A DNA stretch of 64,000 bases from Lachnospiraceae bacterium (GTDB lineage: Bacteria > Bacillota > Clostridia > Lachnospirales > Lachnospiraceae): NCBI GenBank assembly GCA_024691305.1, contig JAILNS010000046.1, positions 1-64,000 of the forward strand. Reading direction: 5' to 3'. Position 1 is the first letter of the stretch. Every line of letters starts with the position of its first letter. Under the pieces are notes generated by a model that saw only the letters and a program-made list of their open reading frames with translations, had not been told where the DNA came from and did no database searches. The translations under genes and the position numbers were made by a program. This document shows positions 16,907-26,672 of the stretch, piece after piece.

Positions 16907-18253
16907 ATGAAGTTTTCTGATATGTTGCAGACCGGAGCGGCGAATCTTTGGAAACGCAAACTGCGGTCTGCTCTTACTATAATGGGCGTAGTAATAGGTG
17001 TGGCATCTATTGTGGTAATGGTGTCTTTAGGTATAGGATTGTCCAGATCCATGATGGAAGAATACGCATCTTACGGAAGTATGACCCAGATACGTGTCGA
17101 AACGCCCTATTCCGATAATACTACCAATACAGACCAGCTGCGTCTCACCGATAAACTGGTTTCGGATTTTAAGCAGATTGAACATGTAGAAAGCGTCTAT
17201 CCGGTGATACAGACAGGTGTTATGTCTGTTTACGGCGGTTACAGTGGGTATCTTACCCTTCGTGCGACCACCGTCGAAGGACTGGAGTCGTTTGGGATAG
17301 ATGTGGGTGAAGGACGCATTCCGTCCGCGGAAGATGATGAACTTATGTTTTTCTATGGCAAGGATGTGGCTTCGCAATACTCAAACCCCAAAACCGGAGA
17401 GGATTACTGGTCTACCGGAGTTATTCCCGATATTGATTTTATGAGTGGTGCCTTATTCACCGTATTTGATACCGATGCATATATGGCCGCACAGGCAACG
17501 GGAAGCAATACGACACCCCCAAAAAAGTATCTTATACCGACCTGTGGTATTGAAACCTATGATGAAGACTATAGCGAAAACGGATGGTATGTCTTTTGTG
17601 ATATCGATAAACTTATCCCTAAGTTAAAACAGATTTTTAAGAAGAAGGCTATTCCGGGGCAACCGGTCACCAAGTCGGGTAAGCCTTATTCCGAGATCTT
17701 TTATACACAGATTTTGGTAAACGTCGATGAGATGGATAATGTTCAGGATATTCAAAAGTACATACAGGATTTGGGGTATACAGCATACAGTAATGCCGAA
17801 TGGATATCTTCGGCGATGACTTCAATGGGATATGTAAGGGCGGTACTGGGCGGAATAGGAGCCGTTTCTTTGTTTGTTGCCGCTATAGGCATAACAAACA
17901 CAATGATGATGTCTATATATGAGCGTACCAAGGAGATCGGAGTTATGAAGGTGCTTGGGTGCGCACTTGAAAATATCAGGACCATGTTTTTGATAGAAGC
18001 GGGTATCATAGGATTTGTAGGCGGCGTCATAGGCGTAATGCTAAGCTATGCTGTTTCGGCAGTCATTAACTATGTTTTGGCAGGATCAGATGCTCTCGGA
18101 CTTGGTATCACGGGAACCAACATATCCCGTATACCTGTATGGCTTGCTCTTTTGTCTGTATTATTTGCCGTGATAATTTCCATGATAGCCGGGTTTATGC
18201 CTTCGCAAAAAGCAATGCAGCTTTCACCTCTTGCAGCGATCAGAAATGAGTGA
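16907..18253 (+). CDS. MacB/FtsX-type ABC permease
   Basis: A 448-residue protein with the MacB architecture: an N-terminal helix after NLWKRKLRSALTIMGVVIGV, a large extracytoplasmic MacB_PCD domain at about 50-310, then three C-terminal helices carrying the FtsX-type motif MMSIYERTKEIGVMKVLGC. It ends with SPLAAIRNE, typical of the family. It should pair with the ATPase at 14265-14999 and with the CARDB-like protein six bases upstream. Its stop codon overlaps the start of the VWA-like gene (TGATG), so those are coupled as well. Substrate unknown; envelope, peptide or lipoprotein functions are possible. Confidence 0.9.
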   Translation: MKFSDMLQTGAANLWKRKLRSALTIMGVVIGVASIVVMVSLGIGLSRSMMEEYASYGSMTQIRVETPYSDNTTNTDQLRLTDKLVSDFKQIEHVESVYPVIQTGVMSVYGGYSGYLTLRATTVEGLESFGIDVGEGRIPSAEDDELMFFYGKDVASQYSNPKTGEDYWSTGVIPDIDFMSGALFTVFDTDAYMAAQATGSNTTPPKKYLIPTCGIETYDEDYSENGWYVFCDIDKLIPKLKQIFKKKAIPGQPVTKSGKPYSEIFYTQILVNVDEMDNVQDIQKYIQDLGYTAYSNAEWISSAMTSMGYVRAVLGGIGAVSLFVAAIGITNTMMMSIYERTKEIGVMKVLGCALENIRTMFLIEAGIIGFVGGVIGVMLSYAVSAVINYVLAGSDALGLGITGTNISRIPVWLALLSVLFAVIISMIAGFMPSQKAMQLSPLAAIRNE

Positions 18254-19548
18254 TGTCTATGAACAGATATACTGACCGGGAAGAAATCCTTAGTGTTGCA
18301 TATGAGATAATCAAAAACGCAGAAAACGGGATAATAATGAATCTTCGTTTTTTTGCGCCCGCAGTAGCTGCGATAAGATGGGAACCCAGGGTCAATACTG
18401 CCTGTATCGCATGCGGGGGAGAAGTATGTTTTTATGATCCTGCACTTGTTATCCGGAAGTTCAGGCGGGAACCTAACAGTATCATAAGAAGTTATCTGCA
18501 TGTTCTTTTGCATTTTATTTTCCGCCATAATTATGATTATGCTTCCAAAAGAACCGAACTTTGGGATCTTGCATGTGATATCGCAACGGAAAACGTTATC
18601 ATGGAACTTGGGCTGTATCAGACAACCTTAAAAGACGATCCCGAACGTGCCGTCAAATTAAAAACATTAAAGGACAGGGCCGGAGGCTTGCATGCACAGG
18701 CCTTGTACAGACTTTTACTTGTTGAGGAACCGTCCGAGCGCGAAACGGAGGATCTCATCAGGTTGTTCAAGCGTGATGATCATTATCTCTGGGCCCCCAC
18801 GGAATCTCTTGAAGTAAGCCTTGAACAGTGGAAGAAGATATCTGAGAGGATAAAAGCCGATCTTAAGAGTTTTTCCAAAGGTCATACCGATTCGGAGAGC
18901 TTACGTGCAGCGCTTGAAGATGCGACAAAGGAGCGTATAGACTATACGGATTTCTTAAGAAGATTTATGGTTTCCGAAGAGAGTATCCGCGTAAATGATG
19001 AGGAGTTCGATTATATCTACTATACATACGGATTAAGCACCTATGGCAACATGCCGCTTATCGAGCCTCTTGAATACGCCGATGCATCCAAGATAAAGGA
19101 GTTTGTCATCGCCATAGATACATCTTCATCCTGTAAGGGAGAACTGGTTGAGGCTTTTTTGAGGCGTACGGTAAGTATCATAAGCGATGCAGAAAATTTC
19201 TTTAATCAGTATAACGTTCATATAATACAATGTGACAGCGAAGTAAGATCTGATACGGTAGTCCACAACAATGAAGAACTGGAAGCTTTTATAGCCTCGG
19301 CGAAGCTTACGGGATTTGGCTCTACGGACTTTCGCCCCGTGTTCGCCTATGTTGACGATTTGAGGCAAAATGGTGTATTCTGTAATTTAAGAGGGATTAT
19401 ATATTTCACCGACGGATATGGGGTATATCCTGCGTCTATGCCTGAATATGATACTGCATTTGTTTTTTTAAAAGACGATTCCCAGGCCCCTGAAGTACCC
19501 GATTGGGCTATCAGGATCGTGTTAGATGAAGATCAGGTGTCGAAATGA
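18253..19548 (+). CDS. VWA-like / DUF2201 protein (MoxR-partner type)
   Basis: About 431 residues. The N-terminal part looks like the putative metallopeptidase domain of DUF2201 proteins, with LHVLLHFIFRH followed by WDLACDIATENVIM. The usual HExxH reads HVLLH, so the catalytic glutamate is missing. The C-terminal VWA-like domain has the metal site IDTSSSCKG (DxSxS) and the later GFGSTDFRPVF. Such proteins are typically encoded beside MoxR-type AAA ATPases; here the MoxR gene is 8.7 kb upstream. The start overlaps the MacB permease stop (TGATG). Confidence 0.8.
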   Translation: MSMNRYTDREEILSVAYEIIKNAENGIIMNLRFFAPAVAAIRWEPRVNTACIACGGEVCFYDPALVIRKFRREPNSIIRSYLHVLLHFIFRHNYDYASKRTELWDLACDIATENVIMELGLYQTTLKDDPERAVKLKTLKDRAGGLHAQALYRLLLVEEPSERETEDLIRLFKRDDHYLWAPTESLEVSLEQWKKISERIKADLKSFSKGHTDSESLRAALEDATKERIDYTDFLRRFMVSEESIRVNDEEFDYIYYTYGLSTYGNMPLIEPLEYADASKIKEFVIAIDTSSSCKGELVEAFLRRTVSIISDAENFFNQYNVHIIQCDSEVRSDTVVHNNEELEAFIASAKLTGFGSTDFRPVFAYVDDLRQNGVFCNLRGIIYFTDGYGVYPASMPEYDTAFVFLKDDSQAPEVPDWAIRIVLDEDQVSK

Positions 19549-19569
19549 CATAAAAAGGTTGGGTCAGTT

Positions 19570-21126
19570 ATGCCTGAAACACAGGCCGGCAAAGCCGGTA
19601 ATCATAATAATCTGAATAATAATCATAATACCGATAAAATCAAACTTCAGATCATAGTCGGATTTGCGCTTATAATTCCGATCATGCTCACTATCATTAT
19701 AATCGCTTTTAATGTAAGGATGTCTGAGGCTATGAAAGGTCAGACAGCGGATATGATAGAGAATCTTAATGTTCAGATCAAGAACAACATCAGCAGTTAT
19801 ATGGATACATTAAAAGGAAATGCCGGAATGATCGTGGCCGATGAAATGGTTCAGGAGTACGATCCGACCGAAGTAGATTCCGATGATATGACGGGGATTT
19901 TGAATGCGAGGATTCTTTCATATGCCCTTTATTCGGATTATACCGATTTTGGTGTTGTCTATTCCAACGGAACTACCCTGGGAAAGATATCCGACGAGGT
20001 TAAATCAGCCGGAGGGGATAAATTATATACCGTTTTGGATAAATCCATGAATAAGGACGGAGAATGGACGACGGATATAGTTCCCGGCAGATCACGTATC
20101 ATATACCTTTGCAGACTTAATGATTCGGCAATAGCCATATTGGGAGTGCCATCAGCCGAGATGACAGATGACCTTAAGGATATTTTGTTTATAAACGGGA
20201 TGAACGTATATCTGGTCGATAAATCCCTGGTAGTGATCTCTACAACCGATGATTCTATAACACTGGGAAGTTATCTGAAAACGACGATCAGCCGTCTTGT
20301 TGACAGGGTTGATGCCACTACTCAGGCAGGGGATAATTATGTTGTTGCTTCACAAAAATTCGATAACGGCTGGTTTGTAGTTACCGCTGTTCCCAGTGAT
20401 GACATACTTACTTCACTCAAATCCACGATAAAATATGTGATAATAATTGCTGTAGTAGCGGCATTGCTTGCTATAGCATATGTTATTTATATGACGCATC
20501 GCATTGTTAATTCAGTCAATCAAACAGTTGATAAACTTGATGTCAAAGCACAGACGGATCTTCTTACCGGCCTTATCAATAAGCGCTCATTTGAAGAAAT
20601 AGTTGAAATGACGCTTGATAATCCCGAGGAAGGAACCGGTTATGCAATGATATTCATGGATATAGATAATTTTAAGGGCGTTAATGACAGATGCGGGCAT
20701 GATGTCGGCGATCTGGTTCTTAAGAGTTTTTCGCATACTATAGATACCGTATTCAGGGAAACAGATGTAAAAGGGCGTTTGGGCGGAGATGAATTTTGCG
20801 TACTTATGAAGATGACCGAAGAGGAGAGGGAACTCCTGGTCGGCCATGTTAATGAGGTATGCCGCAGATTTATCGAAGCTCTTCATCGAAAAGCAAATTC
20901 GGCCAGACAGTCTCTTCCGGCTGTAACCTCCAGTATGGGTGCAGCACTTTGGGACGGTTCCCCTGAAGGATTCGAACAGTTATATCATAAGGCAGATACG
21001 GCGTTGTATGCATCCAAGAAACGGGGTAAGGACACCTGGACGGTATACGGTCAGAACGGAATTGAAGACGAAGAAGTACAAGCGATCAGTACGGAGTCCG
21101 ATCAGTCCTCTGAGACCGGTAACTAG
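19570..21126 (+). CDS. Membrane diguanylate cyclase with extracellular sensor domain
   Basis: A 518-residue protein. Helix 1 is near residues 27-50 and helix 2 near 288-312. The extracellular part between them looks like a dCache sensor. The C-terminal GGDEF domain (about 330-490) is intact: DLLTGLINKRSFEE, FMDIDNFKGVNDRCGHDVGD and RLGGDEFCVLM. It is expected to make cyclic di-GMP from GTP in response to an external ligand. An Asn/His-rich N-terminus precedes helix 1. It follows the VWA-like gene by 21 bases, and the GGDEF-EAL gene comes next. Confidence 0.93.
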   Translation: MPETQAGKAGNHNNLNNNHNTDKIKLQIIVGFALIIPIMLTIIIIAFNVRMSEAMKGQTADMIENLNVQIKNNISSYMDTLKGNAGMIVADEMVQEYDPTEVDSDDMTGILNARILSYALYSDYTDFGVVYSNGTTLGKISDEVKSAGGDKLYTVLDKSMNKDGEWTTDIVPGRSRIIYLCRLNDSAIAILGVPSAEMTDDLKDILFINGMNVYLVDKSLVVISTTDDSITLGSYLKTTISRLVDRVDATTQAGDNYVVASQKFDNGWFVVTAVPSDDILTSLKSTIKYVIIIAVVAALLAIAYVIYMTHRIVNSVNQTVDKLDVKAQTDLLTGLINKRSFEEIVEMTLDNPEEGTGYAMIFMDIDNFKGVNDRCGHDVGDLVLKSFSHTIDTVFRETDVKGRLGGDEFCVLMKMTEEERELLVGHVNEVCRRFIEALHRKANSARQSLPAVTSSMGAALWDGSPEGFEQLYHKADTALYASKKRGKDTWTVYGQNGIEDEEVQAISTESDQSSETGN

Positions 21127-21158
21127 CGAACAGTAAGCTTATCCGATGAGGGGTTAAT

Positions 21159-23303
21159 ATGCAGACAGTATTGGAATGGCTCAAGAAGGAACTTGGGTTC
21201 ATCAAAGTATCTCCATACGAAAAAAGATACATCAACACAGCTAATATCCATACCGCTATCTATATGTCATTTATAGGTATAGTCATGGAACTGTGGATGA
21301 TCATCAGGTATGTACATCAGCGTCCGGGCAAGACGTTCTTTGAATATTTTGACGGTGAGACTAATTATCTTATCTTTTTTAGTGCTTCGCTTCTTCTTTT
21401 GGTCTTTTCGGTAAGATACATAAGGGAACTTGGCAAATTCAATGCCGGAAAAATCATTGCCATCGTCATTATCCTTATGGATATATGTCTTCTTTCAAGA
21501 TATCTGTATACCCATGTCGGAAATACGGGATTTTTTGGTATTCTTTTTGGTCTTAAATACCATCTGTTGCTGTTTGCAATGGCAGCGGTGTATTTCAACT
21601 ATGAATTTGCGGAGATATTTGAGGAAAATGAGTCTGATATATACGGTCAGATCCTTATAGTATTGTACAGTCTCATCTCCGTAGGCTTCGGCGTAGATAC
21701 ATCTTTATATGATATCTCATGGGGACGTCAGATATTGTGCTTCCTTACGATGGTCATGTTTGCGGCATGTCTTCTGGTATGGCGTCCATATTCATCTATT
21801 ATCATACTCGGAGTGTCGTTTATCTATTTTTACTCTAAATGGAAACCTCATCTGGAAGAACTTGATCTTGAAGCCGGTAAGGTTCTTCAGGGAGATACGA
21901 TAAACTATTTCATACTGTTTGTTGTTCTTGTCATGGTAAGCTTCAGCCTTTATCACCAGCGAAAAAAAGAAGCGGAAAAAGATGAGAGCCTGCTGGAAAC
22001 ATATAACAGGCTTAACCGTATCGCAGTGGAAGACGATCTGACCGGTATTCATAATATGGTTTATTTTAATCAGGAAGCCGAATACCAGCTGGCCGATGAA
22101 TCCGTGGATATCGAAGATTGGATATATCTTTTCTTAAATATAGAGAATTTTAAGACATATAATGATCAGATAGGTTATCAGGCCGGAAACGCATATCTTA
22201 AGAGACTGGCCGAACTTATCCGGGATACTTTCAGCGGAGATCCTGTTGCGAGACTGTCGGATGACCATTTTGTGATCCTTACCAAAGCAGACGATATGGA
22301 TGACAAGATCGAAACTATAAGAAAAGATGTACACAGAGAAGACGACGAAGTATATATGGAACTTAAGGTCGGGGCATACAGACCGGTCGCAAGGGATCAG
22401 GATCCCCGTATAGCGATAGACTATGCCAGATATGCCTGTGGACTTACCAAGAATAAATACAATGTCAATTTCAGAGAATATGATAAGGAAGTAGACAGTA
22501 TATTCCACAAACGGCAATACATTGTCAATAATATTGATAACGCTATATTAAACGGACATATCAAAGCTTACTATCAGCCTGTGGTATGGTCTGAAAGCCG
22601 TGAAATGTGCGGCTGCGAAGCTTTAGCCAGGTGGATAGATCCTACATATGGTTTCCTGTCTCCCGGAGAGTTTATACCCGTTTTGGAGGAAAACCGACAG
22701 ATTCATAAACTGGATGAATGTATATTAAAGCAGGTTTGTAAGCAAATGCATTCTGCGATGAGTCAAAATAAGCCGGTCGCACCGGTTTCAATCAATTTCT
22801 CGAGAATTGACTTTGAGATGATGGATGTGGTTGCCTTGCTTGAAGAAATGACACATAAGTATAATATTCCCAAGGAATATATACATGTGGAGATAACAGA
22901 GAGTACCCTTACCGATTCCGCAGGAATTATCAAAAAGGCAATGGATCAGATCCATAAAGCCGGGTATTCGATCTGGCTTGATGATTTCGGATCGGGTTAT
23001 TCATCTTTGAACGTGCTCAAAGATTACAATTTTGACGTAATGAAGATAGATATGAAGTTCCTTTCCAATTTCGGAGAAAACAAGGAGTCGTCGATCATCT
23101 TGAATACGGTTATCAATCTGGCAGGCGAATTGGATATGATATCGCTTACAGAGGGTGTTGAGACCGATGAGATAGCTGATTTCCTGACTAAGAACGGATG
23201 TAAGAAACTTCAGGGATATCTTTTTGGCAAACCAATGCCTGAAGAGGAGATCCGTGAGAAAATAGACAGTGGATTTTATAAGATATCGGAAAAACACGTT
23301 TGA
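21159..23303 (+). CDS. Membrane GGDEF-EAL protein, probable c-di-GMP phosphodiesterase
   Basis: A 714-residue protein. About eight N-terminal membrane helices occupy residues 25-265. The GGDEF domain (about 290-430) is degenerate: the signature reads SDDHF, so cyclase activity is unlikely. The EAL domain (about 455-705) keeps the catalytic set: CEALARW, INFS, EITES, LDDFGSGYSS, KIDMKF and LTEGVET. It should therefore hydrolyse c-di-GMP, opposing the cyclase encoded just upstream. The two genes are 32 bases apart and likely co-transcribed. The start has GAGGGG before it. Confidence 0.92.
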   Translation: MQTVLEWLKKELGFIKVSPYEKRYINTANIHTAIYMSFIGIVMELWMIIRYVHQRPGKTFFEYFDGETNYLIFFSASLLLLVFSVRYIRELGKFNAGKIIAIVIILMDICLLSRYLYTHVGNTGFFGILFGLKYHLLLFAMAAVYFNYEFAEIFEENESDIYGQILIVLYSLISVGFGVDTSLYDISWGRQILCFLTMVMFAACLLVWRPYSSIIILGVSFIYFYSKWKPHLEELDLEAGKVLQGDTINYFILFVVLVMVSFSLYHQRKKEAEKDESLLETYNRLNRIAVEDDLTGIHNMVYFNQEAEYQLADESVDIEDWIYLFLNIENFKTYNDQIGYQAGNAYLKRLAELIRDTFSGDPVARLSDDHFVILTKADDMDDKIETIRKDVHREDDEVYMELKVGAYRPVARDQDPRIAIDYARYACGLTKNKYNVNFREYDKEVDSIFHKRQYIVNNIDNAILNGHIKAYYQPVVWSESREMCGCEALARWIDPTYGFLSPGEFIPVLEENRQIHKLDECILKQVCKQMHSAMSQNKPVAPVSINFSRIDFEMMDVVALLEEMTHKYNIPKEYIHVEITESTLTDSAGIIKKAMDQIHKAGYSIWLDDFGSGYSSLNVLKDYNFDVMKIDMKFLSNFGENKESSIILNTVINLAGELDMISLTEGVETDEIADFLTKNGCKKLQGYLFGKPMPEEEIREKIDSGFYKISEKHV

Positions 23304-23315
23304 TAAAATTTTTTG

Positions 23316-23344
23316 TTGCGTATCATGATATAACCTATTATAAT
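23316..23344 (+). promoter_or_regulatory. Promoter of gdhA
   Basis: TTGCGT and TATAAT are separated by exactly 17 bases. Transcription should start near 23351, which leaves a leader of about 105 bases holding the hairpin at 23365-23392. Confidence 0.7.
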
Positions 23345-23364
23345 GTTTTTCAGTGGTCGAAATT

Positions 23365-23392
23365 AACCTCGGCTCTAAGCCGAGGTTTTTTT
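23365..23392 (+). terminator. Hairpin with T-run between the EAL gene and gdhA
   Basis: A perfect 10-bp stem AACCTCGGCT/AGCCGAGGTT with a CTA loop is followed by seven T. It can end transcription of the GGDEF-EAL gene. Because the gdhA promoter lies upstream of it, it could also act as an attenuator in the gdhA leader. Confidence 0.88.
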
Positions 23393-23443
23393 GAAGCCAA
23401 GATTGTATACAAGTATCCACGGATAAAGTTGGATGTAGTTTAA

Positions 23444-24802
<1,359 letters not shown>

Positions 24803-24836
24803 TCCCAAGCTTTATTGTAGAATATATGTGTTTCGA

Positions 24837-24864
24837 AAGGGACTCCCGCTCGGAGTCCCTTTTT
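24837..24864 (+). terminator. Rho-independent terminator of gdhA
   Basis: The stem AAGGGACTCC/GGAGTCCCTT with a five-base loop is followed by a T-run. The next gene (AEC transporter) starts only 30 bases later, with no room for a full promoter after the hairpin. Confidence 0.92.
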
Positions 24865-24894
24865 GTGAGTTTAGGTTTTCGGAGATTAAGGATT

Positions 24895-25869
24895 ATGTTA
24901 TTGCTTCAGCAGATGGTCATAATGTTCATACTCATGATCGTCGGATTTGTTTTGAAAAAAAGGGGAATAATAACACCGGCAGGAGAAAAGACTTTATCGG
25001 GCGTAGTCGTAAATTCGGCAAACCCTGCCATGGTTCTTTCGGCATCGATAAATAAGGAAAGTACGATACAGGGAAGTGAACTGTTAAGGACATTCGGACT
25101 TATTGTTATCGTATATATCATCCTTATCATCCTGGCATTCATACTCACACGCATTTTAAGAGTCCCGGCAGGAGAGAGGGGGTCATACCAGAATATGACC
25201 GTGTTTTCGAATATCGGGTTTATGGGTTTCCCACTCGTAAGTGCGATGTTTGGCTCTGAGGCTATGCTTTATGCGTCGCTTTTTGTCATACCATATAACA
25301 TACTGATATATACATATGCATATGTGATGATGGATAAGGATACCGAAGCTAAATGCAGAGCCGTCGGAAAGGATGAAGAACCCGGGCACGGAAAAGCAGG
25401 AAGCCGCCCCGATACTCTGACTATGATAAAGAAGATATTTAATATCGGCGTTATAGCAAGTATATTGACCATAATCATATATCTTACAAGGATCCTCATG
25501 CCGAAATTTGTCGAGACTACGGTAAATCATTTAAGTAACCTTACAGCCCCGCTTTCCATGATCGTCATCGGAGCGTCTCTGACTAATATTAAGATCAGAG
25601 AAATGTTTACTGACAAGAGGCTCATATTGTTTACCGCGATCAAACTTTTGGTCATTCCCGTAGTCGGAGTATTCCTCATAAGACTTACCGGAGCGGACGA
25701 ACTGTTTGTGGGAGTATGCCTTATAATGCTTGGTACTCCTGTCGGAAGCATGACCGCAATGCTTGCCGGTCAAAGAGACTGCAATTATGAACTTGCTGCC
25801 AAAGGGGTAGCGCTTACCACACTATTATCGGTTATAACACTTCCGATACTTTCTCTTATTATATTATGA
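24895..25869 (+). CDS. AEC-family (auxin efflux carrier-like) transporter
   Basis: About 324 residues and ten hydrophobic segments. Typical family features are FVLKKRGIITPAGEKTLSGVVV near the N-terminus, the NPAMV stretch, NIGFMGFPLVSAMFG, and the C-terminal half with MIVIGASL and MLGTPVGSMTAMLA. Bacterial members export or exchange small carboxylates such as malate; the substrate here is unknown. ATG 24895 is the likely start because the family N-terminus begins there; the in-frame ATG at 24826 lies before the gdhA terminator. Its stop overlaps the next gene's start. Confidence 0.88.
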   Translation: MLLLQQMVIMFILMIVGFVLKKRGIITPAGEKTLSGVVVNSANPAMVLSASINKESTIQGSELLRTFGLIVIVYIILIILAFILTRILRVPAGERGSYQNMTVFSNIGFMGFPLVSAMFGSEAMLYASLFVIPYNILIYTYAYVMMDKDTEAKCRAVGKDEEPGHGKAGSRPDTLTMIKKIFNIGVIASILTIIIYLTRILMPKFVETTVNHLSNLTAPLSMIVIGASLTNIKIREMFTDKRLILFTAIKLLVIPVVGVFLIRLTGADELFVGVCLIMLGTPVGSMTAMLAGQRDCNYELAAKGVALTTLLSVITLPILSLIIL

Positions 25870-26567
25870 TCACAACAGATATTATTACTCGGGATTATTT
25901 AAAAGTTTATATCACTTTTTTAGCGGACCATGATGAAAAATGGTATGAAGAAAAATATGCGCTTTTACCGGATTTTCGAAAAAGAACAGTTGATGATCTT
26001 AAGAACCCGGCAGTGAGACAACAGTCTGTCGCAACGTTTTTTTTGCTTATCCGCGCACTTTCGGACATAGGGTTATGCATTGAAGATCAGGCTGTTTGGG
26101 ATGAACTTAAATATTCATTCGAAGAACGTGGAAAGCCGTATTTTAAAGGCTGTGACGGAATTCATTTTTCACTGTCCCATACGAGCGGAGCAGCGCTTTG
26201 CGCCATAGCGGGAACACGCACGGGTTGTGATATAGAGAGAATTAGGCACAGAAACGGTATTATTCGGGTAGCACAACGTGTGTTTAATGAACGGGAGTTG
26301 GAAGAATGTCATATTTTTCCGGATGATCCTTCAATGTCTTTTCGTGAAGATATGGTCGATCATGAAAAGTTTTTTACCATATGGACCCGTAAGGAAGCCT
26401 ATGTGAAGTATCTGGGTACGGGGATAAGCGATATCATGTCCGGGGATACAGTTGATGAAGATGTATGTATCTGTTCCGATAAGATACGTGGCTGTGTATA
26501 TAGTATCTGTACAGGCAGGGAATCCCGTAAAGACTTGATTTCGGATACAAAAGCCATAATCGTCTGA
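25866..26567 (+). CDS. 4'-phosphopantetheinyl transferase, Sfp type
   Basis: A 233-residue protein that moves phosphopantetheine from CoA to a carrier-protein serine. The motifs are in order: RGKPYF, HFSLSHT, GCDIERI (magnesium ligands) and FFTIWTRKEAYVKYLGTG (catalytic W..KEA..K). The Sfp type usually modifies carrier domains of peptide or polyketide synthases; none is encoded in this window, so it may serve distant genes or fatty acid synthesis. It overlaps the AEC transporter by four bases (ATGA). Confidence 0.92.
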   Translation: MITTDIITRDYLKVYITFLADHDEKWYEEKYALLPDFRKRTVDDLKNPAVRQQSVATFFLLIRALSDIGLCIEDQAVWDELKYSFEERGKPYFKGCDGIHFSLSHTSGAALCAIAGTRTGCDIERIRHRNGIIRVAQRVFNERELEECHIFPDDPSMSFREDMVDHEKFFTIWTRKEAYVKYLGTGISDIMSGDTVDEDVCICSDKIRGCVYSICTGRESRKDLISDTKAIIV

Positions 26568-26672
26568 GGGTACATAAACCTTGATATATCGGCGGATTTA
26601 CGCTATTATAGATGTTTGGTATACATAGTTTAAAATAGTAGAAATATGCGTTTGCATATATGAAAGGTAAAC

